Shown here: positions 26,390-34,805 of the stretch, one piece after another
Position numbering within the stretch: the stretch's first letter is position 1
Layout of the letters: every line of letters starts with the position of its first letter
Assembly: GCF_014192645.1 (NCBI RefSeq)
Contig: NZ_JACHYE010000002.1
Span: forward strand, 1 to 64,000
Direction of reading: 5' to 3'
Length of the DNA stretch: 64,000 nt
Origin: Herbaspirillum sp. Sphag64
GTDB taxonomy: Bacteria > Pseudomonadota > Gammaproteobacteria > Burkholderiales > Burkholderiaceae_D
Made by a program: the position numbers and the translations under genes
The notes under the pieces: generated by a model
What the model saw: only the letters and a program-made list of their open reading frames with translations
Databases searched by the model: none
What the model was told of the DNA's origin: nothing

Positions 26390-27196
26390 ATGTCCACAAC
26401 ACCCGCGCCTGCACTGACCATCGCCGAGGAAATCGATGCCCTGACCGATCCCAGCTTCATGACCTCGCTGGCACGTGGCCTTGCAGTGGTGCGTGCGTTC
26501 AGCGATTCGCGGCGGCCGTTGACGATTGCCCAGATCAGCCAGAAGACCGGTATCCCGCGCGCGGCGGTGCGACGTTGCTTGTATACGCTCAAGCAATTGG
26601 GATATGTCGATGCGGAGTTGAACAACTTTTCGCTACGGCCCAAGGTGTTGACGCTTGGCTACTCGTATCTGTCGTCGACACCCTTGACGGTGTCGGCACA
26701 ACCTTGTCTGAACAACATCACGCGCCAGCTCAATGAATCTTGCTCGCTGGCGGTGCTCGATGACACGGAAATTCTTTATATTTCTCGCTCTGCAGCCGGG
26801 CGAGTGATGTCGGTGGCGCTCAATACCGGTAGTCGCTTGCCTGCCTATTGCACCTCGCTTGGCAGAGTCATGCTGGCGCATCTGCCTGACGCCGAGCTTG
26901 ATGACTATTTCGCCAGGATCAAACTGCGCGCGATGACAGAGAAGACCATCGTCTCGCAAAAGCGCTTGCGCGACATTCTGATCGAGATCAGAGAAGCTGG
27001 CTTTGCGCTCATTGATGAAGAGCTGGAAGTCGGCCTGCGCTCGATTGCCGTACCAGTACGTGGGGCGTCAGGCACGGTACTGGCGGCGCTCAATGTGGGC
27101 GCACAGGCCAGCCGGGTCAGTCGGCGTCAGATGGAAGAGGAGTTTTTGCCGGTGCTATTGCGTGGTGCGCAAGAGTTGCAGGTACTGCTGCCCTGA
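26390..27196 (+). CDS. pcaR: IclR-family regulator of the beta-ketoadipate pathway, PcaR/PcaU-like
   Basis: A 268-residue IclR-type protein. The N-terminal winged helix (TSLARGLAVVRAFSD, TIAQISQKTGIPRAAVRRCL) is followed by the IclR effector domain (CSLAVLDDTEILYISRS, LPAYCTSLGRVMLAHL, FALIDEELEVGLRSIAVPV). The protein closely fits PcaR/PcaU activators responding to beta-ketoadipate. It is divergent from pcaIJF, with PcaR-like boxes between. The start at 26390 gives the usual length; the frame is open upstream to 26327 but box 2 falls there. No obvious ribosome site precedes it. Confidence 0.9.
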   Translation: MSTTPAPALTIAEEIDALTDPSFMTSLARGLAVVRAFSDSRRPLTIAQISQKTGIPRAAVRRCLYTLKQLGYVDAELNNFSLRPKVLTLGYSYLSSTPLTVSAQPCLNNITRQLNESCSLAVLDDTEILYISRSAAGRVMSVALNTGSRLPAYCTSLGRVMLAHLPDAELDDYFARIKLRAMTEKTIVSQKRLRDILIEIREAGFALIDEELEVGLRSIAVPVRGASGTVLAALNVGAQASRVSRRQMEEEFLPVLLRGAQELQVLLP

Positions 27197-27238
27197 CGCA
27201 GCCTGTTCTGCTCAGACCGCATCAGGGCACCACCAGCG

Positions 27239-27703
27239 TTAATCAACAAAAACGGTATCGCCGTTTTGCTGTGGTGGAATCTTGATCGCAATGGTCTTGA
27301 TCGGACCGCTGGTAACGATGGTTCCCGAGTGTGCGGTGCCCTTGGGAATGACAATGAGCATGCCCGGTTTGATCTCATGGCGCTCGTTACCGAACCACAT
27401 CTGGCCGCTGCCTTCGATAATGTATTGAATCTCGTCAGACTTGGCATGGTAGTGCTTGTTGACGTTGCCAATCTGCAGCGCAATGGTGGCGTTGTCGGTA
27501 GTGACCAGGGTCTTGTTGCGCAGCTCCGGGAACGGCGTTGGCGATAGATCGACTGCCTGCATGGCGGCCAGATCATAGACTGCCGGTGCCAGCACGCCTT
27601 GCGCATGGGCATCTGGCAAAGCACGCTGCAGCCATGGCGAAACAGCCAGACCAGCGGTGAACGCAACAGCGGAAATGATGGATAAGCGGGCGAATGACCC
27701 CAT
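27239..27703 (-). CDS. Exported cupin-domain protein
   Basis: A 154-residue single-domain cupin with an N-terminal signal or anchor (FARLSIISAVAFTAGLAVSP ending at DAHA-Q). The cupin metal-site residues appear in NKHYHAKSDEIQYIIEGSGQ (two His, one Glu) and the last His in IPKGTAHSG. Function is unknown; such periplasmic cupins may bind metals or small ligands. It is convergent with pcaR and transcribed alone. Confidence 0.8.
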   Translation of the reverse strand: MGSFARLSIISAVAFTAGLAVSPWLQRALPDAHAQGVLAPAVYDLAAMQAVDLSPTPFPELRNKTLVTTDNATIALQIGNVNKHYHAKSDEIQYIIEGSGQMWFGNERHEIKPGMLIVIPKGTAHSGTIVTSGPIKTIAIKIPPQQNGDTVFVD

Positions 27704-27809
27704 GATGTTTCCTCCCTGAGAGTTGGCTTGTAGGTATTTTTATACGTGATGCAGGTGCATGTTTGCAGAAATCGGATACGGCTGCAACACATCAAGTCAT
27801 ACTGTCGGG

Positions 27810-28607
27810 TCAGCACTCTACCCTGCCGCCAATCTGCACAACATCACCATCAACGAGAGTACGGATCAGACAAGCGCGTCCAGTCGCTTGTCCTTGCAGC
27901 AAGCTCAGTCCGTGTCCCAACGCGACGCTTAAGGCACCAGCTGCGACACCGGTGGCGCTGTCTTCCTGTGCCGGATCGAGGTGATTGAAATTGCGTCCTT
28001 CAAAGCGTCCATCCGGTAGACGACAGAAGACATAGCATCCATTGACACCGTGTTCCCGGCCCCACGCCGTAATTAGCGCTAGATCCGGCTGCAGCTGGTA
28101 CAGGCAATCACGGTTGGCAACTTCGATCAACAGCTTGGGGCTGCCAACCGAAGCCACCACGGGAATTGACTGCAAGCGTAACGCTGGTGCAGCGAGCAGG
28201 CGCTGTACCTGCTCAGCGCTCAGCTGAGCTGCTGGCAAGTCTGCTGGCGGCGTCTGGCGCTGAACCTGCACAAAGAAATCCTCATCCTGTCGCGACAGGA
28301 TCAAGGGCTGACCATGCCATGCCGTGCTAACAACCAGTGGCGCAGATGACTGACTGCGCGTCATCAGTACATATGCCGCTGCCAGCGTGGCATGCAAGCA
28401 TAAAGGACTGCGCATGTGGGGATAAAAATAATCCAGACGGATCGCTCCCGATGCAGCATCCCTGACATCCAGAAAGACACAAGTCATATTACGTTCACGC
28501 GTGAAGATGGCACGCTCTGCCTGAGAAGCATGGTTACCTTCGATCACGCAGGCAGGGTTACCGTCGCCTGGATGTTCGCCAAAACACGTCAGTTCGTGGA
28601 GTTGCAT
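27810..28607 (-). CDS. PhzF-family isomerase-like protein
   Basis: A 265-residue protein of the diaminopimelate-epimerase/PhzF fold. Recognisable parts are FGEHPGDGNPACVI, SPLCLHATLAAAYVL (the PxCGHATL-type helix), VASVGSPKLLIEV and EDSATGVAAGALS (EDPATG-type helix). At the position of the catalytic Glu (family pattern SETxF) the sequence reads MTCVF, so the general acid/base residue appears replaced. The protein may be inactive, use another chemistry or bind a ligand only. Substrate unknown. It is divergent from the diguanylate cyclase gene at 28833. Confidence 0.75.
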   Translation of the reverse strand: MQLHELTCFGEHPGDGNPACVIEGNHASQAERAIFTRERNMTCVFLDVRDAASGAIRLDYFYPHMRSPLCLHATLAAAYVLMTRSQSSAPLVVSTAWHGQPLILSRQDEDFFVQVQRQTPPADLPAAQLSAEQVQRLLAAPALRLQSIPVVASVGSPKLLIEVANRDCLYQLQPDLALITAWGREHGVNGCYVFCRLPDGRFEGRNFNHLDPAQEDSATGVAAGALSVALGHGLSLLQGQATGRACLIRTLVDGDVVQIGGRVEC

Positions 28608-28832
28608 GTCGATCCTGTCTCTATAAAAGCGAGGAAAACTACAAGGTTAAAATGCGAATTATCCATCAAGCAAGTTGTGGGTAGTGACGGTTCGTGCAAC
28701 CGGTACGGCGATCACACAATTGTTCCCACACGGGAGTTTATCGGCGCTATCATCAATTCACCACGCGGCAGACAATAGCGGTAATAGTCTTGGAGATCAG
28801 TCCACACAATAACGCCACCGAATGGATCAGCC

Positions 28833-29774
28833 ATGAGCACCTTGCAAAAAGATCCGACAGACGTTCTGACGGAAGTCATCCTTACTCATATCACACTGTC
28901 GGAGAACGGCATTGCGGTGTTTGACCCACAGGATATTTTCGTGTTTCACAATCAGGCCTTTGCCAGGATGTTCGGCCTCGACGAGATATCGATTATCGGC
29001 TGGCATGTTGATCAGTGGATGGCATGGATGTTTAACAATCGCGGTGGCGTCAATATTGAGGATGACTGCCTGCAAGACTGGCTCGATCACGTGCACAGCG
29101 TGTATCGCTCCAAGCCATTCCGGCGCTTTGAAAGCGATATGGTGGACGGTACCTGGCTGTTGGTCAGTGAGCAGATTTACAACTCTGGCTATATCGTGAC
29201 CCATTGTGCTGACATCACGCTGCAGAAGCAGACCGAAAAAAAGCTGACCGAAGCGCTCAGTGAAATCAAGCATCTGGCACAAACAGATGAACTGACCAAT
29301 ATTCCTAACCGCCGCTATCTCTTGGGTCGGCTGCGTGAGGAATATATCCGGGCACAGCGCTACAACCGGCCGTTATGTCTGGCCATTCTGGATCTGGATC
29401 ATTTCAAGAATATCAACGATCAATACGGTCATGCCTCAGGTGATGACGTGCTCAAGCACTTCGCCCGCTTTGTGCAATCGCATCTGCGCACGGGCGATGT
29501 GCTGGGCCGTGTCGGTGGTGAAGAATTCTGTGTGCTGCTGCCTGAAACCATGCTCGACGAGGCGCTTCCGGTGCTACAGCGCATTACGACTGCGCTGGCG
29601 GCAGAACGGATCGATAGCATCGCGCCCGGCTTTTCGTACACTTTCTCCAGCGGCGTGGCAGAAATCTCCGGCGACCCGCAGCAGAACTGCAATATGCTGT
29701 TTTCCAACGCCGATAAGGCCTTGTATCAGGCCAAGGCTGCCGGTCGCAACAGAGTGGCGGCTTTTCAGGAATAA
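28833..29774 (+). CDS. PAS-GGDEF diguanylate cyclase
   Basis: A 313-residue soluble protein. Residues about 15-130 form a PAS-like domain (SENGIAVFDPQDIFVFHNQAFARMFG is its opening), followed by a coiled linker and a GGDEF domain with DELTNIPNRRYLLGRL, LDLDHFKNINDQYGHASGDD and the active-site GGEEF, which is functional in many cyclases. It should make cyclic di-GMP in response to a cytoplasmic cue. A ModA-like gene follows 57 bases downstream. Confidence 0.92.
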   Translation: MSTLQKDPTDVLTEVILTHITLSENGIAVFDPQDIFVFHNQAFARMFGLDEISIIGWHVDQWMAWMFNNRGGVNIEDDCLQDWLDHVHSVYRSKPFRRFESDMVDGTWLLVSEQIYNSGYIVTHCADITLQKQTEKKLTEALSEIKHLAQTDELTNIPNRRYLLGRLREEYIRAQRYNRPLCLAILDLDHFKNINDQYGHASGDDVLKHFARFVQSHLRTGDVLGRVGGEEFCVLLPETMLDEALPVLQRITTALAAERIDSIAPGFSYTFSSGVAEISGDPQQNCNMLFSNADKALYQAKAAGRNRVAAFQE

Positions 29775-29831
29775 TAGAACGCCATGCGTCATCGGCCGAT
29801 GCACGCAAACCACGCTTTCAGGGAAAACATC

Positions 29832-30626
29832 ATGCGTACCATGGGTATCGCGCGCTGGCATTGTATTGCCCGTTATCTACTTTTGCTGCTTGCGTTGGTG
29901 CTCACCGCCAGTACTGCAATCACCCAGGCCAATGCAGCAGAACTGCGCTTATGGAGTGCCGGGGCGGCACAAAAGGCGGTGGCGGAACTGGTCAATCGCT
30001 ACGAGCAGCAAACCGGCACCACCATCGTGGCTGATTACGCACCAGTCGGTGTATTACTGCAACGGTTGGCTGCCGGTGGTACGCCGGATGTGTTGATCGT
30101 GACGCAAGATGTCATGACAGAAGTGGAGGAGCATCACTGGGCGCTTGCCGGCAGCAGCGCTGCGTTGGGAAGTGTCGGCATTGGCCTTGCCGTCAAGGCG
30201 GGTGCACCGTTACCGGATATCAGCACGCCAGAGGCTTTGCGCAAGAGCCTGCTCAACGCGCGCAGCCTTACCTATATTGATCCCCGCAATGGCACCAGCG
30301 GCAAGTACTTCGCTACGGTTCTGGAACAACTCGGCATTGCCGATCAGGTTCGCGCAAAAACCATCCTGGGTCAGACAGGCTTCGTCGTGGAGCCGGTAGC
30401 ACGCGGCGAGATTGAATTGGGTGTGCAGCAGATTACGGAGATTCTGCCGGTACCGGGCGTCACCCTGGTCGGGCCACTCCCTGCCGGGCTGCAAAAGTTG
30501 ACGACTTATGCTGTGACGATAGGTGCCAACGTACGCGACCATGCTGGTGCGGCACAGTTCATCCGGTTTCTGCAACAGGAGGACGCCCGACAGGTATTTC
30601 GGGACAAGGGCTTTTCTGTCCCCTGA
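29832..30626 (+). CDS. ModA-like periplasmic substrate-binding protein
   Basis: A 264-residue secreted binding protein with a signal peptide (RYLLLLLALVLTASTAI ending ANAAE) and a ModA-type fold: ELRLWSAGAAQKAVAELVNRYEQ, FVVEPVARGEIELGVQQITE and VTLVGPLPAGLQKLTTYA. ModA proteins bind molybdate or tungstate, but this subgroup of lone homologues often has other ligands. No modB or modC is nearby, so it may act as a sensor or with a distant transporter. The start at 29832 is preferred for its AGGGA and correct signal length; 29784 is an alternative. Confidence 0.82.
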   Translation: MRTMGIARWHCIARYLLLLLALVLTASTAITQANAAELRLWSAGAAQKAVAELVNRYEQQTGTTIVADYAPVGVLLQRLAAGGTPDVLIVTQDVMTEVEEHHWALAGSSAALGSVGIGLAVKAGAPLPDISTPEALRKSLLNARSLTYIDPRNGTSGKYFATVLEQLGIADQVRAKTILGQTGFVVEPVARGEIELGVQQITEILPVPGVTLVGPLPAGLQKLTTYAVTIGANVRDHAGAAQFIRFLQQEDARQVFRDKGFSVP

Positions 30627-30659
30627 CAACGCCTTCAGGGACAGGACCTCAATTTGGGA

Positions 30660-31601
30660 TTATGCGACTTCCACGCTCAGATGCTCCAGATCGTGAATCC
30701 CGGTCAGGTGGGTGCGAATCTGCTGTACGGAGATGCCTGTCGGCACCACGACACTGACGATGGCAGCACACGCCTGCGGGCCGACTTTCCAGACATGCAG
30801 ATCGGTCAACTGCAATCCGGCAAACTCGTCCAGCCTGGCGCGGATCTCAGTGGCTACCGGCGCATCGGTGGTATCAAGCAGCATCCGGGCAGTATTCCTG
30901 ATCAACGCCACCGCCCAGCGCGCAATGACATAAGCGCCAACCAGTCCCATGAGCGGATCAAGCCAGCTTAACCCCAAGTAGCGGCCGGCTAACAAGGCAA
31001 TAATCGCCAGCACCGAAATCAAGGCGTCGGCCAAAATATGTACGTACGCTGAGCGGAAATTATTGTCGTGGTGATGACCATGGTGGTGATGCTGATGATC
31101 GCGGTGATCGTGATCATGATGGTCGTGATGATGCCCGCCCATCGCACCGGCCAGCAGCCAGGCACTTAGCAGATTGACCACCAGCCCCAGCACCGCAATC
31201 CAGAGCGCCTGATCGAAGGCAATCTGCACTGGCGCGACCAGCCGCATCAGGGACTCAACAGCAATACCGATGGCAACCACACCCAATAACAACGCCGACG
31301 CAAACCCGGCCAGATCACCGACCTTGCCGGTACCAAAACTATAATGCGGATCATGCGCGTGGCGCCGCGCAAAGCGGTATGCCAGCGTAGCAATCGCCAG
31401 CACCCCGGCATGCGTGGCCATATGAAAGCCATCGGCCAGCAGCGCCATGGAACCGGTCAGGTAACCGACCAGGATTTCCGCCACCATCATCGCCAGCGTC
31501 AGCAGCAGCACCCACAGCGTGCGCCGTGCACTGTCGTCATGTGCCTTGCCAAGAAAGACGTGTTCATGCGCCCATGGCTGGGGCAGATTCTTGTTGTTCA
31601 T
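30660..31601 (-). CDS. dmeF: Cation diffusion facilitator DmeF, cobalt/nickel efflux
   Basis: A 313-residue CDF transporter with six membrane segments and the N-terminal HEHVFLG motif typical of DmeF. TM2 carries ADGFHMATHAG (HxxxH metal site) and TM5 HILADAL. A very His-rich cytosolic loop sits at about residues 155-178. The C-terminal domain contains DLHVWKVGPQ. It exports Co2+, Ni2+ or other divalent metals in exchange for protons. It is second in an operon behind the RcnR-type repressor, 43 bases apart. Confidence 0.93.
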   Translation of the reverse strand: MNNKNLPQPWAHEHVFLGKAHDDSARRTLWVLLLTLAMMVAEILVGYLTGSMALLADGFHMATHAGVLAIATLAYRFARRHAHDPHYSFGTGKVGDLAGFASALLLGVVAIGIAVESLMRLVAPVQIAFDQALWIAVLGLVVNLLSAWLLAGAMGGHHHDHHDHDHRDHQHHHHGHHHDNNFRSAYVHILADALISVLAIIALLAGRYLGLSWLDPLMGLVGAYVIARWAVALIRNTARMLLDTTDAPVATEIRARLDEFAGLQLTDLHVWKVGPQACAAIVSVVVPTGISVQQIRTHLTGIHDLEHLSVEVA

Positions 31602-31644
31602 GTGTGCGTTCTGTCAGTTTTCGTCAAATGGAGGTTAGCGGGAG

Positions 31645-31920
31645 TTATTTGGCATAGCGCCGAATGGCAGCCAGCAGTTCTTCCAGCCCCTGCGACCGTT
31701 CATCATCGGTCAGGTCCGGGGCGGCGACATGGCTGCGGGCATGGGCTTCAATGATTTCATCAGTCAGCCCATTCATGGCGCCACGCGTGGCAGCGACCAG
31801 ATGTAAGGTTTGCGCGCAGTCGGCATCGGCTTCCAACGCACGCTCAATGGCCTGCAACTGTCCCTGGATACGTTTTACCCGCTTCAATAAGCTGTCCTTG
31901 TTACTACTTAGATGCGACAT
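31645..31920 (-). CDS. dmeR: DmeR, RcnR/CsoR-family metal-responsive repressor
   Basis: A 91-residue all-helical repressor. His3, Cys35, His60 and His64 are all present at the exact positions of the RcnR Ni/Co ligand set, which argues for nickel/cobalt rather than copper sensing. It should repress dmeRF until metal binds. A G6 tract lies immediately before its start. First gene of dmeRF. Confidence 0.93.
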   Translation of the reverse strand: MSHLSSNKDSLLKRVKRIQGQLQAIERALEADADCAQTLHLVAATRGAMNGLTDEIIEAHARSHVAAPDLTDDERSQGLEELLAAIRRYAK

Positions 31921-31955
31921 ACCCTACCCCCCTATAGTATATAAACTATAACACG
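31921..31955 (-). promoter_or_regulatory. Candidate DmeR operator and promoter
   Basis: The minus strand reads TATACTATA followed by GGGGGG (31932-31927) just before the dmeR start. RcnR-type repressors recognise a G-tract flanked by AT-rich half sites (TACT-G6-N-AGTA in Escherichia coli). The TATACT-like stretch also fits a -10. Confidence 0.5.
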
Positions 31956-32656
31956 AAGAATATGTTTGAGACAAAAGCAGCGCCTGTTGACGACAGGAAT
32001 CCTCAGGAATTACCTGATACAGGCTCGCGACAAGCATCCATATACTCAGTAAGACGTCATCACCTAGATATGCCGCATATCAGGCAACGCTGGTCGCGGT
32101 GCCAAAGACGGACTGATTGATCGCAAACATTGACTACAGGATGGGCATCATGCACACCACACTTCATTTCACCAGTGTCGGCATCGCTTTACTGGATGTA
32201 TTGATGCTCTGGGGTTGCTGGGCCGTTGACAAGCATCTGCGGCTGGAAGCCTGGGAAAAGAATTGACTCAACAGCTTTCCAAGTTCAGCCCTGCCTATAG
32301 AGGGCCATGACATGCCCATCACTGGTCGGCATGATGTGCATTGCCATCGTCACCGCAGTGCTCCGGCTACCTGCTCTGCCACTCGCTTGCGGCGAGGTCG
32401 GCACTCTGTCTCACCAACCCACTCCCGATTGCTTGCATCTCAACGTTCCTGGCGCGCCCGCGTCGGGTCGATGAACGCCTTGCCATGTAAGAAATTTTTA
32501 TTCGCGACATTTAACAAAAAACAATTGAACCAAAATAACAACAAATAAATTAATTTAAATGTTTTATTTGTTTTTTTTGATTTATTTGATATTATTCCCT
32601 CATGAATTGAGTTCCCCCATAACGTGACCGCAAACAAGTAACAAACGGAGATGCAA
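31956..32656. other. Long intergenic region with AT-rich promoter area
   Basis: About 700 bases between dmeR and the first of three chemoreceptors. It contains one small candidate open frame (listed separately) and, from 32500 on, a very AT-rich stretch that probably holds the chemoreceptor promoter. No RNA gene recognised. Confidence 0.4.
32150..32266 (+). CDS. Possible 38-residue membrane small protein
   Basis: An ATG at 32150 with AGGA 8 bases upstream opens a 38-residue frame with one hydrophobic segment (FTSVGIALLDVLMLWGCWAV) and a charged tail ending EAWEKN. The layout fits a single-pass small protein, but length alone cannot prove coding. Confidence 0.3.
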   Translation: MHTTLHFTSVGIALLDVLMLWGCWAVDKHLRLEAWEKN

Positions 32657-34387
32657 ATGACTATTGCAAGAAAGCTTTACCTCTTGATCGCCTCTGTCGT
32701 CTTGGGCTTGATCATTCTCACCGGCATGAGCATGTACGAGCTCGGCAAGGTTTATGACACCGCCAGTTACTCGACCGTCAATACGGTGCCGAGCATTCTC
32801 GATCTGGACACCGCCATCGAGAACGGGTCCTCGATCCGCCTGGCACTGTGGAAGTATCTAGACAACCCTCCCGCCGATGAAAAAGCCGCGCTGGAAAAAT
32901 CCATGCACGAACGACATGATGCAGTCATTGCAGCGCTCGATAAATATCAGAAAGAAGACCTCTCCGACGATACGGACCGCGCCATGCTGCAGGCAGATCG
33001 CGACACATTTTCCGCCTATGAAAAAGAACGTGAAGCAGTCATGGCCGCCATGACAGCTGGCGGTGGTGCTGCCGCTACCGCGGAGATGCGTAAAGGTCAG
33101 CACACTGTCGATACGATGGCAAAGGCGTTCATGGAACACAAACAGTACAACGAAAAACTTGGTAAAGATGCGGCAGTTTCTGCAGCAGAGACCATGCATT
33201 TCGCCAATACAACCGCGACGATATTAAGCTTGCTGATCATTGGCGTAGTAGTGCTCATGGGTCTGATGATTGCTCGCAAGATCGTCACTTCATTGCTGAA
33301 AGCAATCGAAGTCACCAAGGCGGTTGCCGCTGGTGATTTGACCACCCACGTGAAAGCTACCTCTAAAGACGAAGTCGGCCAGTTGATGACTGCCATCGAT
33401 AGCATGAGCACCAGCCTGATTACCATCGTCGGCGATGTGCGTAACAGTGTAAACACGATTGCCACCGCCTCCAACGAAATCGCCGCCGGCAATATGGATC
33501 TGTCATCCCGCACGGAACAACAAGCTGGCTCGCTGGAAGAAACGGCCTCCGCCATGGAAGAACTGACCTCGACGGTCAAGCAAAATGCGGACAATGCACG
33601 CCAGGCAAATCAGCTCGCTGTGTCAGCCTCCGAGGTGGCAACCGAAGGCGGCCAAGTAGTCAGCCAGGTGATTACCACCATGGATGAAATCAACGAATCG
33701 TCACGCAAAATTGTCGACATCATCAGCGTCATCGATGGGATCGCCTTCCAGACCAACATTCTGGCGCTCAACGCTGCGGTCGAAGCAGCACGTGCCGGTG
33801 AACAAGGACGCGGCTTTGCCGTGGTCGCCTCTGAAGTGCGCAGCCTGGCACAACGCTCGGCCGCTGCGGCCAAGGAAATCAAGACCCTTATCGATGACTC
33901 GGTCAGCAAGGCCGAAGATGGCAGCAAGCTGGTGGCACAAGCAGGTGCCACGATGGAACAAGTGGTCTCCAGCGTCAAACGTGTGACCGATGTCGTGGCA
34001 GAAATCAGCGCTGCCAGCGCTGAACAAAGCAACGGAATTGGCCAGATCAATCAGGCAGTTGCACTGATGGACGAGTCGACTCAGCAAAACGCAGCACTGG
34101 TCGAGCAAGCCGCTGCTGCAGCCAAGTCCCTGCAGGATCAGGCGCTTGGCCTGGAAAAGACCGTCTCAATCTTCAAACTTGAAGGTGGCAGCCGTAGCAC
34201 CGGCAACATCAGTAACGTCGATACAGTAATAAATAGTGCATCAAGCAATACAGCAAGCAAAGCGAGCACAAACACAAAATCGACCGCCGTTGCCCGAGCA
34301 AAATCAGCAAAGGCAATCGAGCGCAAGCCCATCTCGACCATCTCGACCGTGATGACTGACGATAATCTCTCGTGGGAACAGTTCTGA
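32657..34387 (+). CDS. Methyl-accepting chemotaxis protein, four-helix-bundle sensor (copy A)
   Basis: A 576-residue chemoreceptor beginning [17 protein letters not shown]1 about 5-27, a periplasmic four-helix bundle about 30-185, TM2 about 188-210, HAMP, and a signalling hairpin with [18 protein letters not shown]. The C-terminus ends LSWEQF, a pentapeptide-like tether for CheR/CheB. The sensor contains YSTVNTVPS, shared with the two sister receptors. The start at 32657 is chosen because GGAG lies 6 bases upstream, an arrangement repeated in copy B. Ligand unknown. A strong terminator follows at 34482. Confidence 0.94.
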   Translation: MTIARKLYLLIASVVLGLIILTGMSMYELGKVYDTASYSTVNTVPSILDLDTAIENGSSIRLALWKYLDNPPADEKAALEKSMHERHDAVIAALDKYQKEDLSDDTDRAMLQADRDTFSAYEKEREAVMAAMTAGGGAAATAEMRKGQHTVDTMAKAFMEHKQYNEKLGKDAAVSAAETMHFANTTATILSLLIIGVVVLMGLMIARKIVTSLLKAIEVTKAVAAGDLTTHVKATSKDEVGQLMTAIDSMSTSLITIVGDVRNSVNTIATASNEIAAGNMDLSSRTEQQAGSLEETASAMEELTSTVKQNADNARQANQLAVSASEVATEGGQVVSQVITTMDEINESSRKIVDIISVIDGIAFQTNILALNAAVEAARAGEQGRGFAVVASEVRSLAQRSAAAAKEIKTLIDDSVSKAEDGSKLVAQAGATMEQVVSSVKRVTDVVAEISAASAEQSNGIGQINQAVALMDESTQQNAALVEQAAAAAKSLQDQALGLEKTVSIFKLEGGSRSTGNISNVDTVINSASSNTASKASTNTKSTAVARAKSAKAIERKPISTISTVMTDDNLSWEQF

Positions 34388-34481
34388 ATGTGAACAGCGC
34401 GTAGATGCCCATGGAATCCTCTCCGGCACGAGCATCAGCGTAGTACGGCAACAACAGTAGAAAAATAGCAACAACAACCCG

Positions 34482-34517
34482 AAGCACCGCGACCAGCAAG
34501 GCGCGGTGCTTTTTTTT
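34482..34517 (+). terminator. Intrinsic terminator after chemoreceptor copy A
   Basis: 10-bp stem AAGCACCGCG with CGCGGTGCTT, 10-base loop, eight T. It separates copy A from copy B in a 418-base gap that otherwise shows only AT-rich promoter-like sequence. Confidence 0.92.
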
Positions 34518-34805
34518 CAGCCCACCCGCCAGGCATAAACGTCGTGCACAAACGACAAAATACCAAAACGCAACATGCCGAGAAGTTTTTTATCGACTAG
34601 GTGCAACGCAAGGCCCGCACTTTGCTAAGCTACACCAACGGCTTTTATCAAAACATTAATAAAAAGAAATAAAAAACCTGCTTAAAAATTTGCGAGTAAA
34701 GACAACATCGCACGTTAACGCGTTATTCAAGTTTCATTGATTGGTTCGGTCTAGTGGATGTCAACTAAAGACAGGCTGGAGGCCTGGCAACAACCGGAGA
34801 TGAAC

